The position numbers and the translations under genes are program-made. A stretch of 64,000 nucleotides of DNA, taken from a bacterium BMS3Bbin14. Its GTDB lineage: Bacteria; Desulfobacterota; Desulfobulbia; Desulfobulbales; Desulfobulbaceae. The notes below the pieces were generated by a model that searched no databases, was not told the DNA's origin, and was given only the letters and a program-made list of their open reading frames with translations. Positions 1-9,700 of this stretch are shown here, piece by piece. Location: the NCBI GenBank assembly GCA_002897615.1, contig BDTX01000003.1, forward strand, positions 62,001-126,000, given 5' to 3'. The first letter of the stretch is position 1. Each line of letters starts with the position of its first letter.

Positions 1-260
1 GGGTCACGTCACTTGTCGGTGACTACAAAAAACTTTTTGCCAAAACAAAGCGGATCGATCTGCGGCTCGAGGGTTTAACCTGGCATGATAATCAGGGCAA
101 GGACCGGAACGGTTTTCGGGTCCAGGGAAAATTTGTCGGGATCTATACCTATAAGAACGGAACCACGCCAAGATACACCGGAAAAATCGCCTTTCGGTTA
201 CGGCAGGACCGGGGGAATCTGAAAATCTCCTCCCTGGTCTATTCCTTTCAGCAGCGGTGA
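1..260 (+). CDS. C-terminal fragment of unidentified protein
   Basis: An open frame enters from the left edge and ends at TGA 258-260, giving the last 85 residues of a protein that starts outside the window. The fragment is rich in alternating aromatic and charged residues (for example LEGLTWHDNQGKDRNGFRVQ and KISSLVYSFQQR) and looks like a beta-rich, NTF2-like C-terminal domain, but I do not recognise the family. It is followed by about 115 bp without a gene before the converging sat/cysC gene. Confidence 0.5.
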   Translation, partial: VTSLVGDYKKLFAKTKRIDLRLEGLTWHDNQGKDRNGFRVQGKFVGIYTYKNGTTPRYTGKIAFRLRQDRGNLKISSLVYSFQQR

Positions 261-375
261 ACTCTTAAACTCCTCAGTTTACGCTGGTTTTGCAGACCCT
301 GGTGAAACTGATACCAGAAATGAGGCGCACGGCACCGTCCCCCTGGTTGCCGGGCGACTCCGGCGGCAGGCCGGA

Positions 376-2079
376 TCAGGTGATATATCCCTGTTCCTCG
401 AGATAGAGCAGAATTTCCTGTACCGCCTCGGCCGGGGTCATGGCCGAGGTGTCGATGACCAGCTCCGGCCGGGCCGGCGGGATATAGGGATCGGAAATAC
501 CGGTGACCCCCTTGATCTTTCCGGCCCGGGCCTTGGCGTACAAACCTTTCCGGTCGCGCTGTTCGCAGACCTCAAGGGGAGTTGCCACGTGGACCTCGAT
601 ATAGCCGCCGTAACGACTGATCAGGTCCCGGTTGGCCTGTCGTGACTCCTCGTAGGGTGCGATGGGCGCGCACAGAGCAATCCCGCCGTTCTTGGTAATC
701 TCGCCGGCCACAAAACCGATCCGGGTCACGTTCAGGTTGCGATGCACCCTTGAATAGGTCAGCTCCGAGGAAAGGTTCTTACGGACAATGTCTCCGTCCA
801 GCAAGGTCACGGGCCGGTCGCGCATCTCCATGAACTTGACCATCAGCACCTTGGCGATGGTGGACTTGCCCGAGCCGGACAGGCCGGTCATGAAGATGGT
901 AAACCCCTGTTGCGAGCGGGGCGGGAAGGACTGCCGCAGCTCCGAAACCACCTCGGGATAGGAAAACCAGGCCGGAATCTCCAGGCCCCACTCAAGCCGG
1001 TGCCGCAACTCCTCAGAGGAGATGGTCTTGACCGCCTGTTGTTCGGTTCCCTCCAGAAAGACATAACGGGCCTGGTCCTCAAGATAACCCATCTTTCTCT
1101 GGGGCACCATGGCGATACCGGTTTCCGTGACGTATTCCCGCACCAGTTCCTGCGCCGCGTGCAGGGGATAAAACAGGTCCCGGCCGGTGCCGGCGAAAGG
1201 ATCACCGTGGTCGTCGGCCACCATGAAATGGCTGCAACCGTAGTTTTTTCTGATCATGGCATGCCAGAGTGCCTCGCGGGGGCCGGCCCAGCGTTCGGCC
1301 AGGGGCGTAATGCCGAGCATGATCATGTTCTTGGGAAATTTATTGACAAAGGCCTGGTAACAGCGGACATGGGTATAATGATCCATGCTGCCCGGATGCT
1401 CCAGGCCGACAACGGGATGCAGGAACACACTGGCACCGACTTCCCGGGCAGCGGCCAGCACCATTTCCCGATGGGCGCAGTGCAGGTACTCCTGCGTATG
1501 AAAGCCCAGAACCCGGCGCCAGCCGTACTGGATAAAACGGCGATGGGTTTCTGACGGCGTCAGCCGCAGATCCCTGAAATCATAATGAACCGGTGGAATA
1601 ACCCCCTCAACCGGGCCGCCGACATACCAGTCATGCACCTGCTCATAAAGATGCCTGACCCCGGGATGACGGGCGGGGTCGTCGGTCCCGAAAACCGCCT
1701 GCGCCTCTTTCTTCTTGTCCGGTTGCCAGACATCCTGCACCGTCATGACGGCCAGCAGAAAACCTTCCTGGTCATTCAGGGCCAGCCGTTGCCCCTTAGT
1801 CAGCGAAGCGGCGAATTCCTCCCCCACATCGAGACAGATCGGCATGGGCCAGACCGTGCCGTCGGCCAGCCGCATCCGCTCCAGGACACTCTCATAATCG
1901 GCCCGGTTGAGAAAACCGGCCAGCGGATACAGGGCCCGGTTCAACAGCAGTTCCAGGTCACAGAGCTGCCCGGCACTCAAATCCAGGGCCTTAAAATCCA
2001 GGGCCCTTTGCCGCAGCTCTTCCGCCCGCCGGAAATGGACCAGCAGGCTCTCGGAATATTCGTTTGTTTTGTTCAACAT
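376..2079 (-). CDS. Bifunctional sulfate adenylyltransferase / APS kinase
   Basis: A 567-residue fusion. Residues about 1-385 have the ATP sulfurylase fold (conserved stretches around RNYGCSHF-like residues 279-286, and IPAWFSYPEV at 368-377). Residues about 390-567 form an APS kinase with P-loop GLSGSGKST (399-407), LDGDIVRKNLSSELTYSR and the GLYAKARAGKIKGVTG loop intact. APS kinase makes PAPS from APS and ATP in the cytoplasm. The ATP sulfurylase half is unusual. The canonical QTRNPLH nucleotide/sulfate motif reads HTQEYLH (194-200), and the canonical GRDHAG motif reads ADDHGD (288-293), so both catalytic arginines are replaced. The kinase half is probably active; the activity of the sulfurylase half is uncertain. 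About 570-residue fusions of this type are a known bacterial family. The gene stands alone, with a ComEA-like gene upstream. Confidence 0.88.
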   Translation of the reverse strand: MLNKTNEYSESLLVHFRRAEELRQRALDFKALDLSAGQLCDLELLLNRALYPLAGFLNRADYESVLERMRLADGTVWPMPICLDVGEEFAASLTKGQRLALNDQEGFLLAVMTVQDVWQPDKKKEAQAVFGTDDPARHPGVRHLYEQVHDWYVGGPVEGVIPPVHYDFRDLRLTPSETHRRFIQYGWRRVLGFHTQEYLHCAHREMVLAAAREVGASVFLHPVVGLEHPGSMDHYTHVRCYQAFVNKFPKNMIMLGITPLAERWAGPREALWHAMIRKNYGCSHFMVADDHGDPFAGTGRDLFYPLHAAQELVREYVTETGIAMVPQRKMGYLEDQARYVFLEGTEQQAVKTISSEELRHRLEWGLEIPAWFSYPEVVSELRQSFPPRSQQGFTIFMTGLSGSGKSTIAKVLMVKFMEMRDRPVTLLDGDIVRKNLSSELTYSRVHRNLNVTRIGFVAGEITKNGGIALCAPIAPYEESRQANRDLISRYGGYIEVHVATPLEVCEQRDRKGLYAKARAGKIKGVTGISDPYIPPARPELVIDTSAMTPAEAVQEILLYLEEQGYIT

Positions 2080-2195
2080 GCACGTAAAGTGAAGACCGCA
2101 GCCACGCAGACCGCCACGATTTCAAAAAAGGGCTTAAAATCAGCCCATGGCCGGAGCCGGAGGGCGCAGACGGCCGAACGGGAACCGGAAGCGTC

Positions 2196-2450
2196 TTATT
2201 TGCCCACTTTGATTTCTTTTTCTATCTTTTTCATCAGATTCGGTCCGATGCCCTTGACCCGGATCAAATCCTTCGTGTTTTTGAATTGACCATTATTCTT
2301 GCGGTAAAGCACAATTGCCGCAGCTTTTGCCGGACCGATGCCCGACAGGGTTGCCAATTCCTTGACCCCGGCCGTGTTGATGTTGACCATGGCAAAGGCC
2401 GAGGTGACAAGAAACAGGAACAGGACAATTGAGAGACACAACTTCTTCAT
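2196..2450 (-). CDS. ComEA-like helix-hairpin-helix protein
   Basis: An 84-residue protein with an N-terminal signal peptide (MKKLCLSIVLFLFLVTSAFA) followed by one ComEA-type double helix-hairpin-helix domain with the hallmark VNINTAG, LSGIGPAKAAAIV and VKGIGPNLMKKI segments. Such proteins bind double-stranded DNA at the cell surface or in the periplasm during uptake. Small signal-peptide-plus-HhH proteins are common in non-competent bacteria too, so transformation is only an inference. The start was chosen at 2450 rather than the longer open frame (2546) because GGAGG lies seven bases upstream and the signal peptide begins there. Confidence 0.8.
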   Translation of the reverse strand: MKKLCLSIVLFLFLVTSAFAMVNINTAGVKELATLSGIGPAKAAAIVLYRKNNGQFKNTKDLIRVKGIGPNLMKKIEKEIKVGK

Positions 2451-2606
2451 CGGAATCCTCCTTAGGGACAAGAAAATAAAATATAACGTTATTAAGCAGA
2501 TATATCGCACATAACTAACCGTTGTGTCAACAGTGAATTTCGGCAAAATTCGACAGCGGCCCCATGCACACGCTCAGAACGTGCCCATCTGAATAGTTAC
2601 AAAAAA

Positions 2607-2711
2607 CCTGAATCCGTGACCGCTTGAGGTGACATTCCAGGCAATACATGGAATTTATTGCATTATTGACGAATAAACGCATTTTTTGGTCTGCACCGCG
2701 CCGCCCGGCGG
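2607..2711. repeat. Family A element, truncated copy
   Basis: Begins with the family terminal repeat CCTGAATCCGTGA and continues with the conserved body (TGGAATTTATTGCATTATTG, CACCGCGCCGCC). It breaks off at about 2711, five bases from the priA stop codon. It is in reverse orientation relative to the copy at 34113. The 20 bases before it (2581-2600, ending GAATAGTTAC) resemble an end of family B. Confidence 0.8.
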
Positions 2712-2715
2712 TTTA

Positions 2716-5253
2716 TTACATCATGTTTTCCGGGTCTACGTCCACCGCGAGCTTGACATTATGCGGACAGATTTCGCTCCGGCCGGCAAGCAGGCGGACA
2801 CAGAGATCATGCAACATGGCCGGCCGGTTGCTCTTGATCATGACCTGCCACCTGCTCTTATCCTTTAAACGGGCAAGCGGGGCCGGGGCCGGTCCGAGGA
2901 TTTCAATATCACGCCAGCCCCGGCGGCCGATATAACGTTTCAGGAAGCCGGCCACCTGTTCCGCGCACTGTTTGACCCGCTCTTCGCTGCTTGAACTCAT
3001 CCTGACATTGACCAGCCGGGAAAAGGGCGGATAGCCGAGCTCGGTTCTCAGGGCAAGCTCATGTTCGTAAAATCGGCGATAGTCGTGCTGCTGGGCGTAG
3101 AGTACCGTATAATGGCGGGGTTGATGAGTCTGGATAACAACCCGGCCCGGCTCCGAACCCCGGCCGGCCCGGCCGGCGACCTGGGCCAGCAGCTGAAAGG
3201 TGCGTTCCGAGGCCCTGAAATCCGGCATGGCCAGTCCGCTGTCGGCCCAGACGACCCCGACCAGGGTCATATTGGGAAAATGAAGACCCTTGGCGATCAT
3301 CTGGGTGCCGACCAGGATGTCAATCTCCTGCCGGCGGACCGCCTTGAGGATGGTCAGGTAGTGTTTGCCGCCGGCCGCCGTGTCACTGTCCAGCCGCGCC
3401 ACCCTGGCATGGGGCAGGATCTGCCGCACCTCTTCCTCTATCCGTTCGGTGCCGAGGCCGAGGCCGTCGACCTTGGTCGACCCGCATGCCGGACAGATAA
3501 TCCGGCAGTTGATACTATAGCCGCAGTAATGACAGACAAGACGCTGCTGATGCCGGTGCAGGGTCAGGGACACCTGGCAATGGGGACACTGGATGATATG
3601 CCCGCAGTCACGGCACATCATGAAACTGGCGAAACCGCGGCGGTTTACAAAGAGCAGGCTTTGCTGCCTCTTCTCCATATTTTCCCATAAAGCACTGATC
3701 AGGTAGTCGGAAAAAAACAGGTCGGGCCGTGATTTCCGGTCCCGGCCGAGGTCGACGATATGCACCTCAGGCAGCTTTTGATCATGGATCCGCCGCGCCA
3801 TGGTCAGGAGCCGGTACTTGCCGGTCCGGGCATGATAATAGCTGGTGACCGACGGGGTGGCCGAGCCGAGCAACACCGCGCAACCGGCAAAACGGCCCCG
3901 CAGTACGGCCAGGTCACGGCCGTTATAGCGCAGGCCGTCCTCCTGCTTGTAGGCCGGTTCGTGTTCCTCGTCGACGATAATCAGGCCCGGCCGTTGCAGC
4001 GGCGCGAAAACAGCGGAACGGGCGCCGACCACGATCCGGGCCCGGCCGGTCGTAATCCGCTGCCACTGATCATGGCGCTCGCCGGCGGAAAGTCCGCTGT
4101 GCAGCACTGCCAGCAGGTCACCGAACCGGGAATAAAAATGGGCCTCGATCTGTGAGGCCAGGGCTATTTCAGGGACCAGGACCAGGACCGTTCGACCCGC
4201 TTCAAGGGCGGCCGCAGTTGCCCGCAGGTAGACCTCGGTCTTGCCGCAGCCGGTCACGCCATGCAGAAGGAAAGTCTGGAATTGTTGCTCCTGTACCGCC
4301 GGGACAAGGCGGGCCAGGACCTCTTCCTGCTCGGTGGTCAGGTGTTCGGGCGGCGGGAAGAAAGGCGGCTGCTCGCCAAAGGGGTCCCGGTAGACCCGCT
4401 GGTCTTCGAGCAGCAGAATCTCTGCCTCGTTCAGACTCCGCAGGGCCTTGGCAGCCCCGGAATAGCGCCTGGTCATCTCCAGCCGGTCAACAGAGGAAAC
4501 GCCGCCTTGCCGGCAAAGGTCAAAAAACAGGGTCAGGGTTTTCAGCTCGGATTTTTTCAGGCCGGGAAACCGCTCGGCCAGAAGCAACAGTTGGTGGTCG
4601 CTGTCCCCGGACGAACCATCTGCCGCCGGGCCGCCGAGATTCGGCCCCGGCCGGACCAAGGTTCGGGTCTTGACCTTGAACGATTGCCGCTTTACCTCCT
4701 CTTTAATGGTAATCCAGCCGTTTTCCGCCCATTTTTTCAACAACCGCTGCCGGGCGGCGGTCCGCCAGGCAGCGGCGGCGGCAGCGGGACTCAGCTCACC
4801 TTTTTCCAGCAGCCGGTCCAGCCAGGCCGAGTCCTTCCCTCCTGCCTGTTGCCGATAGAGGGCGATTTCCGCGCCCCCCTCCCCCGTCACCCGGATGCGC
4901 CTGCCGCTGGCGGTCGTCAGTCCGCCGGGCAAGGCGGTGCGGATCATCTCGCCGATGGGGAAATGGTAGTAATCTGCCACCCAGCGGTAAAAAGGAATCA
5001 GTTCGGCAGGAAAAATCGGGTCCGGGTCCAGCACCTCGGCAATGGGACGGATGGTATAGGCGCCCTGCTCCGCTTCCTCCCCGGCCGCCCGGCCCAGGAC
5101 ATAGCCGGTCACCAGCCGTCGGCCCAGGGGAACGAGAACCCGCAGGCCCGGGGGAAGCGGCTCGGCAAAATCCCCGGGCTGGCCGTAGGTCAAAGTCTGC
5201 CCGAGAGGAACGGCAACGGCGATTTCATACATTCTCATTGTCAAAAGCGGCAC
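2716..5253 (-). CDS. priA: Primosomal replication restart helicase PriA
   Basis: An 845-residue superfamily 2 helicase that recognises stalled forks and reloads the replisome. An N-terminal DNA-binding region (about 1-200) is followed by the helicase core with Walker A GVTGCGKT (332-339), DEEH box VDEEHEPAYKQ (428-431) and GSATPS motif III. The zinc-binding insertion carries eight cysteines in CRDCGHIIQCPHC and CHYCGYSINCRIICPACG, and motifs V-VI include GTQMIAKGLHFPNMTLVG and QVAGRAGRG. Length is somewhat above the E. coli protein (732). It lies downstream of galU on the same strand, but the strong hairpin at 5279-5318 separates them. The gene ends beside a truncated family A element. Confidence 0.95.
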   Translation of the reverse strand: MPLLTMRMYEIAVAVPLGQTLTYGQPGDFAEPLPPGLRVLVPLGRRLVTGYVLGRAAGEEAEQGAYTIRPIAEVLDPDPIFPAELIPFYRWVADYYHFPIGEMIRTALPGGLTTASGRRIRVTGEGGAEIALYRQQAGGKDSAWLDRLLEKGELSPAAAAAAWRTAARQRLLKKWAENGWITIKEEVKRQSFKVKTRTLVRPGPNLGGPAADGSSGDSDHQLLLLAERFPGLKKSELKTLTLFFDLCRQGGVSSVDRLEMTRRYSGAAKALRSLNEAEILLLEDQRVYRDPFGEQPPFFPPPEHLTTEQEEVLARLVPAVQEQQFQTFLLHGVTGCGKTEVYLRATAAALEAGRTVLVLVPEIALASQIEAHFYSRFGDLLAVLHSGLSAGERHDQWQRITTGRARIVVGARSAVFAPLQRPGLIIVDEEHEPAYKQEDGLRYNGRDLAVLRGRFAGCAVLLGSATPSVTSYYHARTGKYRLLTMARRIHDQKLPEVHIVDLGRDRKSRPDLFFSDYLISALWENMEKRQQSLLFVNRRGFASFMMCRDCGHIIQCPHCQVSLTLHRHQQRLVCHYCGYSINCRIICPACGSTKVDGLGLGTERIEEEVRQILPHARVARLDSDTAAGGKHYLTILKAVRRQEIDILVGTQMIAKGLHFPNMTLVGVVWADSGLAMPDFRASERTFQLLAQVAGRAGRGSEPGRVVIQTHQPRHYTVLYAQQHDYRRFYEHELALRTELGYPPFSRLVNVRMSSSSEERVKQCAEQVAGFLKRYIGRRGWRDIEILGPAPAPLARLKDKSRWQVMIKSNRPAMLHDLCVRLLAGRSEICPHNVKLAVDVDPENMM

Positions 5254-5278
5254 CGCAGGCAGGAATCGTTAGCATTAG

Positions 5279-5318
5279 CCTGAATCAGTGAGCGTTCTCG
5301 AACGCTCACTGATCCAGG
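5279..5318. repeat. Minimal family A palindrome between galU and priA
   Basis: A 19-bp stem with one mismatch and a 2-base loop, built from two copies of the family A left end facing each other (CCTGAATCAGTGAGCGTTC, then its inverse). It lacks a T-run but would form a strong RNA hairpin. It sits seven bases beyond the galU stop codon (reading the minus strand), so it may stabilise or terminate galU mRNA. Confidence 0.75.
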
Positions 5319-5324
5319 ATTAGT

Positions 5325-6209
5325 TCAGCGGCATGAACTCTCGGCGCAGATCGAACGAAGGTGCTCCTTGAATGCCTTGCCCAAGGTCGGATGACGGATG
5401 GCAAAATCAACAACGGCCTTCAGGTAACCCAGCTTGTCACCGGCATCATAGCGTTTCCCGACAAACTCGTAGGCGTAGATTCCTCTCTGTCTGGCCAGGG
5501 CGAGCAGGGCATCGGTCAACTGGATCTCACCGCCGTGCCCCGGTTTCGTTTTACCCAGAAAATCAAAAATTTCTGGCATGAGCAGGTAACGGCCGATAAT
5601 GGCCATATTGGAGCCGGTGGAGCCGGGGGCCGGCTTTTCCACCATCCGTTCAACCTTGTATGTCCGTTCTATACCGGTTTCTCCGCCTTCGACGATTCCA
5701 TACTGGGAGACCTGATCCATGGGCACCCTCTGGACGGCGACAATGGATTCCTGCACGGTCTCGAACAGGTCGATCATCTGCTTACAGCACGGCACCTCGC
5801 TCCTTACCAGGTCATCACCGAGCAGGACGAGAAACGGTTCGTCGCCGATCACGTTGCGGGCCATCCAGATCGCGTGCCCCAGGCCAAGGGGTTTCTTCTG
5901 CCGCACGGAAACGATATCAATCAGGTTGGAAATATTGTTCAGCTCCTCCTGAAGAGTGAGTTTGTTTTTCTCTTTCAACACCGTATCAAGCTGGAAATCA
6001 TAATCAAAATGATTTTCTATGGCCGATTTGCCCTCGCTGGTAATCAGGACAACTTCCTCGATACCCGAAGCGACCGCCTCCTCGACAATGTACTGGATAG
6101 TCGGCCGATCGACGATGGTCAGCATTTCCTTGGGAATAGCCTTGGTGGCCGGCAGAAAACGGGTACCGAGCCCGGCAACGGGAATGACCGCCTTGCGAAT
6201 TTTTTTCAT
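5325..6209 (-). CDS. galU: UTP-glucose-1-phosphate uridylyltransferase
   Basis: A 294-residue nucleotidyltransferase making UDP-glucose from UTP and glucose-1-phosphate in the cytoplasm for envelope polysaccharide. The nucleotide-binding signature AVIPVAGLGTRFLPATKAIP is at residues 8-27. DRPTIQYIVEEAVASGIEEV, the LGDD metal/uridine motif and the GGEIQLTDAL segment are all as in GalU. Length is normal for the family. A good ribosome-binding site (AAGGAGAGG) precedes the ATG at 6209. Upstream is a 540-bp gap filled by nested repeats. Confidence 0.95.
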   Translation of the reverse strand: MKKIRKAVIPVAGLGTRFLPATKAIPKEMLTIVDRPTIQYIVEEAVASGIEEVVLITSEGKSAIENHFDYDFQLDTVLKEKNKLTLQEELNNISNLIDIVSVRQKKPLGLGHAIWMARNVIGDEPFLVLLGDDLVRSEVPCCKQMIDLFETVQESIVAVQRVPMDQVSQYGIVEGGETGIERTYKVERMVEKPAPGSTGSNMAIIGRYLLMPEIFDFLGKTKPGHGGEIQLTDALLALARQRGIYAYEFVGKRYDAGDKLGYLKAVVDFAIRHPTLGKAFKEHLRSICAESSCR

Positions 6210-6329
6210 ACCTCTCCTTCTTTTCTCACGGTTTTTCGGTATAATTTAAAATTGTCGATATTCAATAAACAGACCAATACCGGAATTTTATATTGTACAC
6301 ATCTACACTTCATATGTCTAAAAAATATG

Positions 6330-6687
6330 GTAACTGTTCAGCTGCACTCCATCTTCGGGCGATCAGGCCGCCTCACATAGTCACACTATCCTGAATCCGT
6401 GAGCGTTCGAGAACGGTACAGATGCAGATAGCGAGCCTGCGAGACCTTCGAGGCGGCAACGATGTTGATTATCCTGGTGTGATATCAAGGAGTTGCCAAC
6501 GCAGCAGATGTGCCGTTATCGGGCGCCCCGCAGGGCGGCGCGGTGAAGAGTATAAAATGCATTTATTCGTCATATAATGCAATAAATTCCATGTATTGCA
6601 TGGAACATCACCTCAAGCCGTCACGGATTCAGGACTATAGATTCGTTGGCCTGCTTACCCGAATATGAAGCACATCTAAACAGTTAC
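6330..6687. repeat. Family B element interrupted by a family A insertion
   Basis: The outer element has imperfect terminal inverted repeats (GTAACTGTTCAGCTGCAC on the left; the inverse of GTAACTGTTTAGATGTGC on the right). Removing the 244-bp family A copy and one 5-bp duplication leaves 109 bp, the same size as the intact B copies at 12887 and 55609. It fills most of the 540-bp galU-hrpA gap. No gene is seen in that gap. Confidence 0.8.
6390..6633 (+). mobile_element. Family A MITE, 244 bp, nested inside family B
   Basis: A perfect 13-bp terminal inverted repeat, CCTGAATCCGTGA at the left and TCACGGATTCAGG at the right, is flanked on both sides by the direct repeat ACTAT. The B copy at 17966-18068 shows the uninterrupted target (TCTATAGTATGG on that strand), so ACTAT is a genuine target-site duplication. 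This copy is about 25 bp longer than the 219-bp copies because of an extra stretch (6424-6448). There is no ORF inside, so the element must be moved by a transposase encoded elsewhere. Confidence 0.88.
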
Positions 6688-6752
6688 CGGCCGAGGTTAT
6701 GGCGATTTTTTTTCGCTACTCCCTGAAATAGTTACAAAACAAGAAACGATTC

Positions 6753-9700
6753 ATGCTCCTCTCCTACCCACCGGAACTGCCCATCTCCGGGCTGAAAAAT
6801 GATATTGTCCAGGCCGTCCGGGATCACCAGGTCCTGGTCATTGCCGGTGATACGGGGTCGGGCAAGACAACCCAGATCCCCAAAATGTGCCTGGAGGCCG
6901 GCCGCGGCACAACCGGCATCATCGGCTGCACCCAGCCCCGGCGCATTGCGGCCGTTGCCGTGGCCGACCGGGTGGCAGCCGAACTGCAGGACAACCGTCG
7001 GGTCGGCTATAAAATCAGGTTCCGGGACCGGACCTGCGCCGACACCCTGATCAAGTTCATGACCGACGGGGTTTTACTGGCTGAAACAAGGCAGGACAGG
7101 GAATTGCGCCGTTACGACACCCTGATAATCGATGAGGCCCACGAGCGCAGCCTGAACATTGATTTCCTGCTGGGCTACCTCAAGACCCTGCTGCGTCGAA
7201 GACCGGAACTTAAACTGATCATCTCCTCGGCCACCATTGATACTGAAAAATTCAGCAGTCATTTTGACCATGCCCCCGTAATCCAGGTCTCGGGCCGGAC
7301 CTTTCCCATCACCATGGAGTATTGCCCGCCGGAAGACGCCGATCAAGGCGAGGGTGAATCCTATGTCGAACCGGCCGTGCGGGAGACGGTCCGGCTGGCA
7401 ACGGAGACAACGGCCGGGGACATCCTGGTCTTTATGCCCACGGAGCGCGATATCCGCGACAGCGTCGAAATGCTGCGGAAACGGCTGGCGGGACGGGCCC
7501 TGGTCCTGCCTCTTTTCGGCCGGCTGCAGGCTGCCGACCAGCGCAAAATCTTTCGGCCGGCCCGGCTCCGTAAAATTATTGTCGCCACCAACGTCGCCGA
7601 AACCTCAATTACCGTCCCGGGCATCCGCTCGGTGGTGGATACCGGACTGGCCCGGCTGGCCCGCTACAATGTCCGGGCCGGGACCACCAGCCTCCAGGTG
7701 ACCCGGATTTCCCAGGCCAGCTGCGAACAACGCGCCGGCCGGTGCGGCCGCACGGGGCCGGGACTCTGCGTCCGGCTGTACAGCCGGGAAGACTATCTCG
7801 CCCGGCCGCCATTTACCCAGCCGGAAATCCAGCGCTCCAACCTGGCCGAGGTCATTCTGCAGATGATCAGTCTGCGTCTTGGCGATCCCCGGGAATTTCC
7901 CTTTATCGATCCACCGGCCCCACGGTCGATTCGCGACGGCTACGGGAGCCTGCATGAGCTGGGGGCCATCACCCCGGCCAACCGGCTGACCCCCCGGGGC
8001 CGGATCATGGCCCGGCTTCCTCTCGATCCCGGCATTTCACGCATCATCATCGAGGGAGCGGAACTGGGAGCCCTGCGGGAGGTCAAGGTCATCGCCGCCG
8101 GCCTCTCCATCCAGGATCCCCGGATCAGGCCGGCGGACAAGGAAGACCAGGCCGACGAGATGCACCGTCGTTTCAGGGTCAAAAACTCGGACTTTCTCAG
8201 CCTGCTCATGATCTGGGACACCTTTCACTCCACAATGAACCAGGTGGGTTCCCAGGCAAAACTGCGGAAATTCTGCCAAAGCCATTTTCTTTCATGGCAG
8301 CGGATGCGTGAATGGCTCGACATCCATGACCAGATCAGCCGCCTGTTGCGGCACGAAAAAGGATTCAGCGAAAATGAACAGCCCGCCTCTTTCGCCGCCG
8401 TCCACCAGGCCCTGCTCTGTGGTTTCCTGCGCCACATCGGCCAGAAAAAGGAAAAGAATATCTACCGGATCAGCGGTGGCCGCGAGGCCATGATCTTTCC
8501 CGGTTCCGCCCTGTACAACCAGGGCGGCCAGTGGGTCGTGGCGGCATCTTTTATGGAGACCTCCAGGCTTTTCGCCCTGAATGCCGCCGTAATCGACGTT
8601 CGCTGGCTGGAGCGGCTCGGCGGCGATCTCTGCCGCCGCAGCTGGTCCGAGCCGCACTGGGAGAAAAAGACCGGCCGGGTCACCGCCCTTGAAAAGACAA
8701 CCCTTTTCGGTCTGATTATCGTGGCCGGCCGCAAGGTCAATTATGGCCGCATCAATGCGGCAACCGGCCGCGAGGCCAGGGAAATATTTATCCGTTCGGC
8801 CCTCATCCAGGGTGAACTCGGCGGCAGCTTTCCTTTCCTGCAGCACAACCTTGCACTCATCAGCCGTTACCAGGACATGGAAGAGCGGCTGCGCCGGCGC
8901 AACATCGTCTTTGATGAACAGGTTCTCTATGCCTTTTACGATGAACGGCTGGGTCCGGTCCACGACCGGCACACCCTGAAACTGTTTCTCAGGGCCAGGA
9001 AGGGCGATCGCCTCCTGATGATGACCGAGGATGATATCTGCCGGGCCCGGCCCGACGAGAACGAGCTGTACCGGTTTCCCCGGACCCTGCGCACGGGACA
9101 GGGGGAACTGCCGCTCAGCTACCGCTTTGAACCCGGCCACGAGGCGGACGGCATCACGGTCGACCTCCCCCTGCCGCTGGTCCCCGGCCTGAGCCCGGCC
9201 CTCTTTGAATGGCTGGTGCCCGGTCTGCTGCCGGAAAAAATCCTGGCCCTGCTCAAGGCCCTGCCCAAGAAACTCCGGCGGCAGCTGGTGCCGCTGCCGA
9301 ACGCCGCCGACCTGGTCATGGACGAGCTGGAACTGTACCGGGACTCGCTCTATCCCGGCCTGGAAAAAGCCCTGCGCAAACATTTCCAGGTCAGCATCCG
9401 GCGCACCGACTGGCAGACCGGGACCCTGCCCGTACACCTGAAAATGCGCTATCGCCTGGTCGGAGAGGAGGGCCGCATTCTCTTTGCCGGCCGCTCATTC
9501 CGGGAGCTGCTGAACCGCTGCCGGGATGGTTCGGGTTCAGCGGCCCGGCCGGCCGCCATTCAACACGCCGGGCCGCCCGGCAGAAAAGGAATCAGGGCCT
9601 GGGATTTTGCCCGGGCGCCAGAACCGGTGACGGGCGTCAACCAGGGAAACGGGCTCGGCGTCCTCTTCTTCCCGGCCCTGTTCATCGATGAGAAATCACA

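Noticed and set aside
4261-5283. Long plus-strand ORF opposite priA (and similar ORFs opposite cobT, mprF and other GC-rich genes)
   Set aside because: These are antisense shadows of well-supported genes, with biased proline/glycine/arginine composition and no domain signatures.
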